Source: JAZDLC01 sp043802345 (GTDB lineage: Bacteria > Planctomycetota > B15-G4 > JADJEK01). Taken from it: a DNA stretch of 18,934 bases. A program made the translations under genes and the position numbers. Of this stretch, positions 6,017 to 14,168 are shown piece by piece. The notes below the pieces were generated by a model, which had not been told where the DNA came from, made no database searches, and was given only the letters and a program-made list of their open reading frames with translations. How positions within the stretch are numbered: the first letter of the stretch is position 1; each line of letters opens with the position of its first letter. The stretch lies in NCBI GenBank assembly GCA_043802345.1, contig JAZDLC010000490.1, positions 1 through 18,934 of the forward strand, in the 5' to 3' direction.

Positions 6017-7900
6017 ATGAATAAACGCTTTTGGATCGCTGCTATTCTCCTGACCGGAGCGGCATTGCTCGCCGCAGCCCTCTACCTGGACCGGCACCCG
6101 CTTGTCCTGCCGGGCGATCCGGCTGATCCGGAGGTGAGCGGACGGCAGCCGGCCGACCGGAATCCCGGCGATCTGGTCCTGCTGGTGGGAGAGGCGGGGC
6201 GGAATCCCGCGGAGGGGTTCGCCGCCCTCGACCCTTCGTTTTCCTGGGCCAATCTGCTGGAGGCGGAGTTCGGCGCCTATTCCGTGGTCAGCGGGAAGAG
6301 CGGTCTCGACCCGGGAACCCATCAGGCATGCATCATCAGCCCGAGCGCCCACCACCGGATGAACCTGGAGCGGTTGGAGGCCTTCGTCCGGGAGGGCGGC
6401 GTGGCCTTCGTCGATGCCCCGCTCCCCGCCGAGGGCTGGTCCGAAGGGCTTCTGGTGCTGGCCGGGCTGGAACTCCGGCCGGGCGCTCCGGCACCCTTCC
6501 CGGATCAGGACATCCTTCCACCCGGCGCCTTGCCCGAGACCGATCGGCGCGCCTTTGACGAGACGCCGTTTCGACGGACCGCGAGCTGGACTCCACTGGT
6601 GCCGATCGACCAGGACTCCCGGGCCCTGAACCTCTCCGACCCGCCACTTCTCTTCGAGCGTTCTCTTGGTCAAGGTCGCCTGATCTGCTCCGCCTTCTCC
6701 GTGGCCCGGCTCTACCTGACCATGCTGCAGGGGATTCCGGAGGAGGACTTCTCGCTGGTGGAGCGGTTGGGCGATTACAAGGACATCCTGGAGCCGGACG
6801 ATCTGGTGCGCGAACCCGCCCTGCGGCAGAACGAGACGCCTTTTGCCGATCTGCTAGCGCGGAGCATCGCCGCCCTGCTCGATCAACCAGGTGAGAATGG
6901 CGCAGGCCTGCCGCGCATCCTCTGGTATCCAGCAGGTTCCAGGGGGGTCTATCTGATGACCCATGACGAGGATCTCCAGGGAGGAGCATCCTGCGAGTGG
7001 CTGCTGCAGTGGGACCGCCGGCTCGGCGTCAAGGGGACCGTGTTCGTCATCTCGCACCCACGCCTGGACGAGGACTGGAACGTCCTGAACTGCCAGCAAG
7101 TGAGCGAACTCGGCGGCAGCGTCGGCCTGCACTGGAATCTCTTCCCCATGCCGCGGGGACTGGGTCCGGTGGAGCCGATCGCCTGCATCCAGAGTCTCTC
7201 CTCCCAGATCTCCCGGCTGAGAGGTCTCTCCGCCCTGACGTCGGGCCTCCGGACGAACCGCAACCACTACCTGATCCTGAGAAGCGGCTGGACCCGGACC
7301 TTCCGCGCGCTCTCTGCCGCCGGAATCCGGCTCGACTCCACCTTTGGAGCGAACAAGGGCCGGGGCTACCTGTTCGGCACCTCCCGGCCATACCGGATCC
7401 TGGACGAGAACGGCCTGCCGCTCGAGCTGCGGGAACTCCCGTTCATCAACCAGGAGGATTGGGGCGGGGCCGACGAACTGTTCTTCAGCCGCATGATGGA
7501 GGCAAACGCCAACCGGTACCGCGGGGCCCTGGTCTCGATCTTCCACCCCCACCTGGTGGTCCGGGAAGAGGCCGGGAGCAGGCTCTTCGAGCACGCCGCG
7601 CGCACCGCCCTTTCCACGGGGCACGTCGCCATGACCTTCGAGGAGTTCCTGGCCTTCTGGGAGGCGCGGGACCGGGCCCGGGTCCGCTCCTCAGGCAGCG
7701 GAAGCGAACGGACGATTCAGTTTCAGGTCGATCGTGACGATTTCCTGATGGCACTGCCGCTTTCCCGGCCGGGGCAGCGGATCGGCGCCGTGATGAACGG
7801 ACGGCCATGGACAGCCGAAGAGGAGATCATCGGAACCAGGCCATACGCGGTAATTCGTTTGCCGGGCGGCAGTCACGACCTCAAGATCGAGCCGAGATAG
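6017..7900 (+). CDS. Polysaccharide deacetylase-like membrane-anchored protein
   Basis: A 627-residue protein with an N-terminal hydrophobic anchor. Positions below count from GTG 6011. Residues 53-300 resemble a glutamine-amidotransferase-like or DUF4350-like alpha/beta fold (LVLLVGEAGRNP, CIISPSAHH, LEAFVREGGVAFVDAP, GQGRLICSAFS); this part is tentative. Residues 312-550 match the NodB/polysaccharide-deacetylase superfamily in a variant form: THDED (317-321) in place of TFDDG, GLHWNLF (H374), a DSTFGANKG strand (442-450), RELPF and IFHPH (511-514). The motif order and a likely D319/D321/H374 metal site suggest activity on an envelope glycan. A small beta-rich tail ends the protein. ATG 6017 is preferred, but neither start has a strong ribosome site. 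The next genes are a flippase and a glycosyltransferase, which supports an exopolysaccharide role. The exact substrate, and whether it is a true deacetylase, are not known. Confidence 0.7.
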   Translation: MNKRFWIAAILLTGAALLAAALYLDRHPLVLPGDPADPEVSGRQPADRNPGDLVLLVGEAGRNPAEGFAALDPSFSWANLLEAEFGAYSVVSGKSGLDPGTHQACIISPSAHHRMNLERLEAFVREGGVAFVDAPLPAEGWSEGLLVLAGLELRPGAPAPFPDQDILPPGALPETDRRAFDETPFRRTASWTPLVPIDQDSRALNLSDPPLLFERSLGQGRLICSAFSVARLYLTMLQGIPEEDFSLVERLGDYKDILEPDDLVREPALRQNETPFADLLARSIAALLDQPGENGAGLPRILWYPAGSRGVYLMTHDEDLQGGASCEWLLQWDRRLGVKGTVFVISHPRLDEDWNVLNCQQVSELGGSVGLHWNLFPMPRGLGPVEPIACIQSLSSQISRLRGLSALTSGLRTNRNHYLILRSGWTRTFRALSAAGIRLDSTFGANKGRGYLFGTSRPYRILDENGLPLELRELPFINQEDWGGADELFFSRMMEANANRYRGALVSIFHPHLVVREEAGSRLFEHAARTALSTGHVAMTFEEFLAFWEARDRARVRSSGSGSERTIQFQVDRDDFLMALPLSRPGQRIGAVMNGRPWTAEEEIIGTRPYAVIRLPGGSHDLKIEPR

Positions 7901-7957
7901 CGGGCCGGCGCGCGTCCGCTGAGAGCGAGTTGATAGAGATGGTGGGACCGGATTCGC

Positions 7958-9457
7958 ATGGTCAGTGAACCGAAGGGACCGGCGACCGGCGCGCTCAAGA
8001 TCCTCTCGGGGCACACCTTGATCTATCTCCTTGGCTCCCTGGCGGCCAAGGTCGCAGCCTTCCTGCTCCTCCCGATCTTCACTCCGCTTTTCACCCCGGA
8101 CGAATTCGGCATCCTGGCGCTGACCGACGCCACGATCAGTCTGCTGCTCCAGTTCGTCGGCCTGAAGCTCGACACGGCGATGACAAGGCACTACTTCGAG
8201 TCGGACGACGAGGAGGGGCGCAAGCTGGTGGTCTCCACCGCCTTCCTCGCCATGGCCGCGTTGTCCCTGCTGGCCGCTGCGCTGGTCTACTTCTCCGCTG
8301 ACTGGCTGGCGCTCGTCATGCCTTCCGAGAAGCCGGAAATCCTGAAAGGCGCGCTCCGCTGGGTGGCCTTGATCCTGGCCGCGATGCTGATGACCGAAAT
8401 GCCGCTCGCCGTGCTCAAGGCCCAACGCCGGTCGATCGCGGCGGTCTCCTGGCAGCTCGGGAGGCTGGCGCTGGAGGTGACCGCGAAGATCGTGCTGGTG
8501 GTTTCCTTCGGCTTGGGGGTGTTCGGCGTTCTCTCGGGACAGGCCTTCGCCGCGGTCATCTTCCTGCTCGGCTTCACCGTCTGGCTGATCCGACGTCATG
8601 GACTGCGGTTCGACCCGACCCTGCTGCGATCGATGGTGGCCTACTCGGCTCCGATGATCCTGGCCGGGATCTGCGGCTTCCTCCTCCACTCAGTCGACCG
8701 GTTCATGATGCCGTCGTTGGTGAGCATGCACGCGCTGGGACTGTACGACGTTGGGTACAAGTTTGGCTCCGCCATGACCGCGCTGGTGCTCGGGCCGTTC
8801 CTGTTCATCTGGTATCCGTTCATCTTCTCCTTGAAGGACGAGGAGAAGAGGCGGGAGGTGATCTCCAACGCAGCGCTGCACACTCCCACCGTCCTGGTGG
8901 CCATGTCCCTGCCGGTGGCGTTGCTGGCGCCGGAAATCATCCGACTGCTGACCGACCCGAAGTTCCACGGGGCGTGGATCTACATCCCGATCGTGCTGTT
9001 CAGCTACCTGTTCTGGGGCCTGTTCCAGATCATCCAGATGCCTTTCTACGTCCACAAGCGGACCGGTGATCTGCCGCGGGTGGTGGGCGCGGCGGCCCTG
9101 TTGAACATCGTGCTGAACTTTGCGCTGATGCCGCTCATGGGCGCCATGGGCGCAGCGCTTGCGACTCTGGCGGCCCTGGTCTTCCTGGCGGCCGTCGGCC
9201 GCCGCGCGGCCAACCGGCTCGAGCTGATTCCGATCGACTGGGGCCGCATCGGCAAGCTCGGACTGGTCTGCGCGGTCGCGGCAGGCGCGATCCATCTGGT
9301 CCCTCTGGAGGCCGCCCTCTCGTTGCCGCTGCGACTGGCCACGCTGATCCTCGGGCTCGCCTATCTCGCGGGACCATTCCTGACCAGGAGGGAGCGAGCT
9401 CAACTGCGTGAGCTGCTGAGCGCGATCCGTTCCGGCAGAAGGCCGTTCGGAAATTGA
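7958..9457 (+). CDS. Wzx-type oligosaccharide flippase
   Basis: A 499-residue multi-pass inner-membrane protein of the polysaccharide transporter family (MOP superfamily), which flips lipid-linked sugars across the inner membrane. The N-terminus shows the family pattern HTLIYLLGSLAAKVAAFLLLPIFTPLFTPDEFG (given in part: YLLGSLAAK, LLPIFTPLFTPDEFGIL) in helix 1 and the following loop. A second half begins near residue 229 with YSAPMILAGICGFLLHSVDRFM, the usual start of the internal repeat. About 12-14 hydrophobic helices are visible, and length is normal for the family. ATG 7958 follows the deacetylase stop by 57 bases and has only a weak GGTGGGA upstream. Its stop overlaps the start of the next gene, so the two are translationally coupled. 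The substrate glycan cannot be named. Confidence 0.88.
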   Translation: MVSEPKGPATGALKILSGHTLIYLLGSLAAKVAAFLLLPIFTPLFTPDEFGILALTDATISLLLQFVGLKLDTAMTRHYFESDDEEGRKLVVSTAFLAMAALSLLAAALVYFSADWLALVMPSEKPEILKGALRWVALILAAMLMTEMPLAVLKAQRRSIAAVSWQLGRLALEVTAKIVLVVSFGLGVFGVLSGQAFAAVIFLLGFTVWLIRRHGLRFDPTLLRSMVAYSAPMILAGICGFLLHSVDRFMMPSLVSMHALGLYDVGYKFGSAMTALVLGPFLFIWYPFIFSLKDEEKRREVISNAALHTPTVLVAMSLPVALLAPEIIRLLTDPKFHGAWIYIPIVLFSYLFWGLFQIIQMPFYVHKRTGDLPRVVGAAALLNIVLNFALMPLMGAMGAALATLAALVFLAAVGRRAANRLELIPIDWGRIGKLGLVCAVAAGAIHLVPLEAALSLPLRLATLILGLAYLAGPFLTRRERAQLRELLSAIRSGRRPFGN

Positions 9458-10986
9458 CCGGGACCGGCGACAGAGCCAGCGGACGCTTCTTCGTGGTTCT
9501 CACGTTGCTCGCCCTTGTCGTGGGAAGCTGGGTGCGTCTCCATGGTCTCGAGCAGCTCTACTTGACCCACTGGGACGAGGGGCCGTACGTCGGTTGGGCC
9601 ATGGGAGTCCTCCCGTACACCCGTGGGGAGCCACTGGCGATCTACGCGCCCCCGCTCTACCCCTTGCTCTGCCGCGCCCTGTTCCGTGTTGCTGGTCCGG
9701 ACCCGACGTTCGCGCTCTACGCGTCGGCCTCGTTCGGGATTCTCTGCATTCTTCTCACCGGACTGCTGGCGCGCCGCCTGTTCGGCGGCACGGCCGGCGG
9801 CCTGGCCGCTCTCTGCCTGGCGCTCGACCCGCTTCAAGTGACCTACTCCCGGATGGCGCTCACCGAGACCGCTTTCACCGCGTTCCTGCTGCTCGCGCTC
9901 CTGCTCTTCTTTCTGGCCCTGGAGAAGGGGCGCACGCTCACCGCGATCCTCGCCGGAGCCGCCACCGGACTGGCGGGCTGCTCCAAGTACCATGGTTTCC
10001 TCCCGCTGCTGGCGGTGGGCGCCACCTTGCTCATCGAACCGTTCGCCTGCCCGGCCTGGCGGTCAGGAATGACCCTGACCCGGCTTCGATCGAGAATCCG
10101 CACCCTGCTCGTGGCCGGCTTCTCGGCGCTGCCGCTCCTGCTTCTCCTGGTCTGGTTCATCCAGGAGCAGATGGGGCTGTCCCGCTTCCTCGAGACCCGC
10201 GGCACCTGGGTCATGGGATTCAGGCCGTGGGCGATTGCCGCTTCTCTCTCAGGTCTGGCGGAAAGCGTCTTCCGCTTCGGGGCGCCCTCCCTGCTGCTGC
10301 TGGCTCCGCTCGGCTTCCTGATCGCCGCGTGGAAGCGGCGCGAAGCGGTCTTGCTGCTGCTGGTGACGGTGCTGATCCTGCTGCTGGTCCTGATCTGGTA
10401 CCGCAGCTACACCAGGCTGTACGTGCCGCTCGCCGCCCTGCTCACGCCGCTCGCGGCGCTCGCCCTGTGCCGCGCCGCCTCTTGGATCCACGCGGCGAGG
10501 AGACGGGTGGCCGCCGCCGTTCTGGCGCTGCTTGCCTGCGCCACGGCGATTCCCTCCCTGGTGTCCACCGTCAGGTTTCGATCGGACAGCTACCCCCGCA
10601 TGGCGCGCCTCCTCGAAGCCCAGGTCCGCCGCCAGCCGGGGGCGGTCATCCTGGTCGCCCAGCAGGCGCTCTATCCGTACCTGGCCCAGGATGTGGCGGC
10701 CCAGACGTTCAGTATCACGGAGCCGGAGGCGGTCAACCGGCTGGAGTCGGGAGATTTCACCTACATTCTCACCGATCGCCGCCTGGAACGGCATGACCGG
10801 GTCCAGCCGTACCTCGCACGGTACGAGGACGGTCTGGAGCCGCTGCTCTCACTGGAGAACCGGTTGCGCCGCGAGGTCCTGTTCGACCGCCTCGGACCGG
10901 TGGAGTATGGCGAGGCGCGCGCAAATCCACGGGCACCGCATCTGCGTGCCGAATTCCACTTGACCCTCTTTCGGAGCAATCACTGA
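9454..10986 (+). CDS. GT39/ArnT-like integral membrane glycosyltransferase
   Basis: A 510-residue inner-membrane protein of the PMT/ArnT-like (GT39/GT83, GT-C fold) class. Members transfer a sugar from a polyprenyl phosphate donor on the periplasmic side. The key motif THWDEGPYV (D41-E42, first periplasmic loop, catalytic acid position) is present, followed by PPLYPLL and TYSRMALTETAF, both typical of the family. About 10-12 hydrophobic helices precede a soluble C-terminal part of some 130 residues. The start is taken as TTG 9454, which overlaps the flippase TGA (TTGA). No in-frame ATG lies near enough to keep the first helix, so coupled re-initiation is likely. The acceptor is probably the glycan handled by the neighbouring flippase and deacetylase-like gene (inference). 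Confidence 0.85.
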   Translation: MTGTGDRASGRFFVVLTLLALVVGSWVRLHGLEQLYLTHWDEGPYVGWAMGVLPYTRGEPLAIYAPPLYPLLCRALFRVAGPDPTFALYASASFGILCILLTGLLARRLFGGTAGGLAALCLALDPLQVTYSRMALTETAFTAFLLLALLLFFLALEKGRTLTAILAGAATGLAGCSKYHGFLPLLAVGATLLIEPFACPAWRSGMTLTRLRSRIRTLLVAGFSALPLLLLLVWFIQEQMGLSRFLETRGTWVMGFRPWAIAASLSGLAESVFRFGAPSLLLLAPLGFLIAAWKRREAVLLLLVTVLILLLVLIWYRSYTRLYVPLAALLTPLAALALCRAASWIHAARRRVAAAVLALLACATAIPSLVSTVRFRSDSYPRMARLLEAQVRRQPGAVILVAQQALYPYLAQDVAAQTFSITEPEAVNRLESGDFTYILTDRRLERHDRVQPYLARYEDGLEPLLSLENRLRREVLFDRLGPVEYGEARANPRAPHLRAEFHLTLFRSNH

Positions 10987-11013
10987 CGAGCGATCGGAAG
11001 ATCATGGGCTAGA

Positions 11014-11991
11014 ATGCAAGGCAGCATGGAATCAGACAAGAAGACCGACCACGGCATCCCTCCCGGCTTCGATCTCGAGGCCGGAATCGAAACACTGAGA
11101 CGCGAGCGGAACGCGATCATCCTGGCCCACTACTACCAGGAATCGGAGATCCAGGACCTCGCCGACTGCCTCGGCGATTCGCTCGCCCTGGCCCAGGCCG
11201 CTCAGAAGGCGGACAACGACGTCATCGTCTTCTGCGGCGTTCACTTCATGGCGGAGACCGCCAAGATCGTGAATCCGGAGCGGACGGTCGTGCTGCCGGA
11301 CATGAATGCCGGCTGCTCCCTGGCCGACGCATGTCCTGCCGATGAGCTGGCCCGCTGGAAGGCGGCCAACCCCGACTACGCCGTCATCGCCTACATCAAC
11401 TGCACCGCGGGCGTGAAGGCCCTGGCCGACTGCATCTGCACTTCGAGCAATGCCGAGCGCGTGGTTGCCTCCTTCCCGGAAGACCAGAAGATCCTGTTCG
11501 TCCCGGACCGGAACCTCGGTGGCTGGCTGAACAAGAAGACCGGCCGGCAGATGAAACTCTGGCAGGGGACTTGCATCGTCCATGAGACGTTCAGCGAGAG
11601 GAAGATTCTCGATCTGAAGGCGGCGCACGCGGGCGCGGAATTCATCGCCCATCCGGAGTGCGAACCGGCGATCCTCCAGTACGCCGACTTCGTGGGATCG
11701 ACGACGGCGTTGCTCAAGTACGTACAGTCATCGAGCACACAGACGCTCATCGTGGGGACCGAGACCGGCATTCTGCACGAGATGCGCAAGGCGGCGCCGG
11801 GCAAGACGTTGATCGCCGCGCCGTTCGAGGGGGAAGAAAACTGCAAGTGCAACGAGTGCCCGCACATGAAGCTCAACACGCTCGAGAAGCTCTATCTCTG
11901 CCTGCGGGATCTGAAGCCGGAGCTCGTGATGGATCCGGAACTCAGGAAGAAGGCCCTCATTCCGCTGGAGAGAATGCTGGCGCTCGGCTGA
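11014..11991 (+). CDS. nadA: Quinolinate synthase
   Basis: NadA condenses iminoaspartate with dihydroxyacetone phosphate to quinolinate in de novo NAD synthesis, using a [4Fe-4S] cluster. The 325-residue protein shows the expected triplicated alpha/beta layout: NAIILAHYYQESEIQDLAD (34-52), GDSLALAQAA, FCGVHFMAETAKI, MNAGCSLADAC (C101), GTCIVHETF (C187), HPECEPAI, STTALLKYV, GTETGILHEM and ENCKCNECPHMKLNTLE (C282). C101, C187 and C282 sit at the three cluster-ligand positions of the family. Start: ATG 11014 or ATG 11026; the latter has AAGG just upstream but at short spacing. It lies 27 bases after the glycosyltransferase gene, so it may be co-transcribed with the polysaccharide set. No nadB or nadC is in the window. 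Confidence 0.96.
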   Translation: MQGSMESDKKTDHGIPPGFDLEAGIETLRRERNAIILAHYYQESEIQDLADCLGDSLALAQAAQKADNDVIVFCGVHFMAETAKIVNPERTVVLPDMNAGCSLADACPADELARWKAANPDYAVIAYINCTAGVKALADCICTSSNAERVVASFPEDQKILFVPDRNLGGWLNKKTGRQMKLWQGTCIVHETFSERKILDLKAAHAGAEFIAHPECEPAILQYADFVGSTTALLKYVQSSSTQTLIVGTETGILHEMRKAAPGKTLIAAPFEGEENCKCNECPHMKLNTLEKLYLCLRDLKPELVMDPELRKKALIPLERMLALG

Positions 11992-12010
11992 TCCGCGAGT
12001 TCCTCCCGAG

Positions 12011-12040
12011 GCGCCTTCAACCGACGCGCCTTTAACGCGA
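12011..12040. repeat. Tandem imperfect 15-bp repeat
   Basis: GCGCCTTCAACCGAC (12011-12025) is followed at once by GCGCCTTTAACGCGA (12026-12040). The two share the first seven bases and a central AAC. It sits between the nadA stop and the terminator hairpin. Confidence 0.4.
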
Positions 12041-12078
12041 AACGCCCGCCGGCCCGAGATCTCGAACCGGCAGGCGTT
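12041..12078. terminator. Terminator between convergent nadA and RRM gene
   Basis: AACGCCCGCCGG (12041-12052) pairs with CCGGCAGGCGTT (12067-12078), a 12-bp stem with one mismatch. The loop holds a further palindrome, CGAGATCTCG. It lies between two convergent genes and can serve both. T-rich runs are short on each side, so its strength is uncertain. Confidence 0.65.
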
Positions 12079-12138
12079 CTTGGTAGTCTGCGTTCCTTGA
12101 CCTTAAGCGAAGCGGCCGCAAGGAGCGGCAGGAAGGGG

Positions 12139-12462
12139 CTACCAGCCGCCCCGACGGCCACCACCGCCACCACCGCCGCCGCCACCGCCACCGCCGCCGC
12201 CACCGCCGCGCGGGCGCTCACGGGCCTCGTTCACGGTCAGGGTGCGGCCGCCCACATCTGCCCCGTTCATCGCCTCCATGGCGGCCTGCGCCTCGGCGTC
12301 CGTGCTCATTTCCACAAAACCGAACCCCCGGGCCCGACCGGTTTCGCGGTCGACCACGATGTGCACGTCCTTGACGGTCCGACCATCCTGCCCGAAGGCC
12401 TGGCGGAGATCGTCCTCGGTGGTCTGGTAGTTCAGGTTTCCGACGTAGAGTCTCGTTCCCAT
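12139..12462 (-). CDS. Glycine-rich RRM RNA-binding protein
   Basis: A 107-residue cytoplasmic RNA-binding protein. Residues 3-80 form a single RNA recognition motif, with RNP2 as LYVGNL (5-10) and RNP1 as RGFGFVEM (45-52), both with the RNA-stacking aromatics. A tail of 17 consecutive glycines (86-102) and RRGGW follows. Single-RRM glycine-tailed proteins of this size occur in cyanobacteria and many other phyla; several are cold-induced and thought to act as RNA chaperones. ATG 12462 is preferred to an upstream frame start at 12489 because the RRM begins there; AAAGG lies about 10 bases upstream. It lies downstream of glnA on the same strand, but with a gap of 320 bp, and so is probably a separate unit. 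Confidence 0.92.
   Translation of the reverse strand: MGTRLYVGNLNYQTTEDDLRQAFGQDGRTVKDVHIVVDRETGRARGFGFVEMSTDAEAQAAMEAMNGADVGGRTLTVNEARERPRGGGGGGGGGGGGGGGGGRRGGW
12157..12207 (-). repeat. GGN trinucleotide tract coding for 17 glycines
   Basis: Seventeen glycine codons in a row (GGC and GGT/GGN) make a low-complexity tract in the RRM gene. Such trinucleotide runs can change length in frame. Confidence 0.85.
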
Positions 12463-12782
12463 AATCTCGATACCTTTACAGCTGATCAAATGCGCGCGCC
12501 CTTTTCTTTAGCTGGAAAGGTCACCGCAGTCTTCACGAGCCCAGAAAGTAGCGAGCTTCTCGAGTTTCGTCTAGGTGGATTTGCCCTTTGTGATGCTGAT
12601 TTTGCACCTTAAACCCCTTGCCGGGAAGGGTTCCAGGAGCCTCGCCGCGAGCCGTCTCGGGGCCCGGGACGCAGTCCGATTCGTCGACAACAGTGGCCCG
12701 GCGGGCTCGCCCGCGAGGGAAGCTGAGCTTCGGCGAGCGATTCCTCCCCGCGACGTGGTTTTGCTCCCCGGGGTCGTCCGGG
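12463..12782 (-). promoter_or_regulatory. 320-bp leader and intergenic region between glnA and the RRM gene
   Basis: No gene is convincing here. Its glnA-proximal half is GC-rich and holds short palindromes: GAAGCT-G-AGCTTC (12719-12731) and GCGGGC-TC-GCCCGC (12701-12714). Either could end glnA transcription, although neither has a T-run. The half near the RRM gene (12463-12620) is more AT-rich and probably holds its promoter and a long 5' leader; a weak pair TTCCCG / CAAAAT at 17 bp spacing on the minus strand is the best I can see. Long leaders are typical of cold-inducible RNA-binding genes, so a regulatory RNA element is possible. Confidence 0.35.
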
Positions 12783-14168
12783 TCAGTAGAGGCTGAGGTA
12801 CCGATCCAGCTCCCACGGGTGCACGTGCGCGATGTAGTCGGCCCACTCCTGGCGCTTGGCGATCACGAAGTGCTCGAAAACATGGGCACCGAGCGCGTCC
12901 CTGATCACCCGGTCCTTTTCCAGTTGGTCCACCGCCTCCGCCAGGTTCGCCGGCAGGCTCTTGATCTTCAGCCGGGACCGCTCCCGGGCGCTCATGCTGT
13001 ACACATTCCCGGTCACCGGCGGGGGCGGCTCGATCTTGTTCCTGATGCCGTCCAGACCCGCGGCCAGCATCGCCGCGAAGGCGAGATACGGATTGCAGGA
13101 CGGGTCCGGCATTCTCAGCTCGCAGCGCGTGGCGATCCCCCGGCGGGCAGGCACCCGGATCAGCGGCGAGCGGTTGCGCATCGACCAGGCCAGGTGGGTC
13201 GGCGCCTCGTATCCCGGCACCAGCCGCTTGAAGGAGTTGACCAGCGGATTGCTGACCGCGCAGATGCCGCGGGCGTGCTCCAGCAGCCCGCCGATGTACC
13301 AGCGCATCGTGTCCGAAACCCCATCCAGCTCTCCCTTTTCGTCGAAGAAAGCGTTCTTGCCGTCCTGGAACAGGGACTGGTGAACATGCATGCCGGATCC
13401 GTTCCGGCCGAAGATCGGCTTCGGCATGAACGTGGCGTGCAGCCCCATGTCACGGGCCACGCGGCGCACCACGTACCGGAAGGTTGCCAGGTTGTCAGCG
13501 GTCTGTAGGGCCGGGCCGTACTTGAAGTCGATCTCGTGCTGGCCCGGCGCCACCTCGTGATGAGAGGCCTCGATCTCGAAGCCGAGTGACTCCAGCACCA
13601 ATACGATTTCGCGCCGGCACTCCTCCCCTAGGTCAATCGGCGCCAGATCGAAGTAGCCGGCAGCATCGTGAGTGACGGTGGTCGGCTTTCCGTCCGCGCT
13701 CCTGTGGAAGAGGAAGAATTCCGCCTCCGGCCCGGTCATCATCTCGAAGCCGAGCTTGCGTGCCTCCTCGACGGCCCGGATCAGGACCAGGCGGGGACAG
13801 CCAGCGAACGGCGTGTCATCCGGGTTGAAAATGTTGCAGATCAGGCGGGCTACCTTGCCGTGGTCCTTCCCGTTCGTGCCGCGCGACGGGAACGGATCGA
13901 TCCGGTAGGTCGACAGATCCGGTTTGAGGACCATGTCCGACTCTTCGATCCGGGTGAACCCCTCCACCGAGGATCCATCGAACAGGATCTCCCCCTGGAT
14001 GGCCTTCTGGAACTGGCTTCCTGGGACTTCCACGTTCTTGTTGACGCCGGTGATGTCGGTGAACTGGAGCCGCAGAAAGCGGACACCGTTCTCCTTCGTG
14101 TGGGCGAGAATGTCATCGGCGGTCCACTCGCGATCCCTGCAATCCGACGGCTGTGCCGGGCTGGTCAT
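12783..14168 (-). CDS. glnA: Glutamine synthetase, type I-alpha
   Basis: Cytoplasmic dodecameric enzyme making glutamine from glutamate, ammonia and ATP. The 461-residue protein holds the full active site: DGSSVEGF (64-71), GPEAEFFLF (E148, E150), EVAPGQHEIDF (E205, E212), GSGMHVHQS (H261), NSFKRLVPGYEAP (R315, E321), RNRSPLIRVP, and RCELRMPDPSCNPYLAFA (E350, R352). The adenylylation motif NLYDLPPEE is absent; SLPANLAEAVDQLEKD stands there instead, as in the GSI-alpha class of Firmicutes, Thermotoga and others. R73 in EGFTRIEESDM aligns with Arg62 of the Bacillus subtilis enzyme, which mediates glutamine feedback inhibition. Control by direct feedback rather than adenylylation is therefore inferred. 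ATG 14168 has GGAG about 11 bases upstream, a weak site. It is transcribed alone or after the large membrane-protein gene, with a 208-bp AT-rich region between. Confidence 0.97.
   Translation of the reverse strand: MTSPAQPSDCRDREWTADDILAHTKENGVRFLRLQFTDITGVNKNVEVPGSQFQKAIQGEILFDGSSVEGFTRIEESDMVLKPDLSTYRIDPFPSRGTNGKDHGKVARLICNIFNPDDTPFAGCPRLVLIRAVEEARKLGFEMMTGPEAEFFLFHRSADGKPTTVTHDAAGYFDLAPIDLGEECRREIVLVLESLGFEIEASHHEVAPGQHEIDFKYGPALQTADNLATFRYVVRRVARDMGLHATFMPKPIFGRNGSGMHVHQSLFQDGKNAFFDEKGELDGVSDTMRWYIGGLLEHARGICAVSNPLVNSFKRLVPGYEAPTHLAWSMRNRSPLIRVPARRGIATRCELRMPDPSCNPYLAFAAMLAAGLDGIRNKIEPPPPVTGNVYSMSARERSRLKIKSLPANLAEAVDQLEKDRVIRDALGAHVFEHFVIAKRQEWADYIAHVHPWELDRYLSLY

Noticed and set aside
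5882..6673. Open frame continuing upstream of the propeller-like gene on the minus strand
   Set aside because: It overlaps the well-supported deacetylase-like gene, and the signal peptide with a ribosome site begins at GTG 5881; the extension has no domain.
12618..13508. Plus-strand frame of about 296 codons opposite glnA
   Set aside because: Shadow of glnA in a GC-rich genome; no motif.
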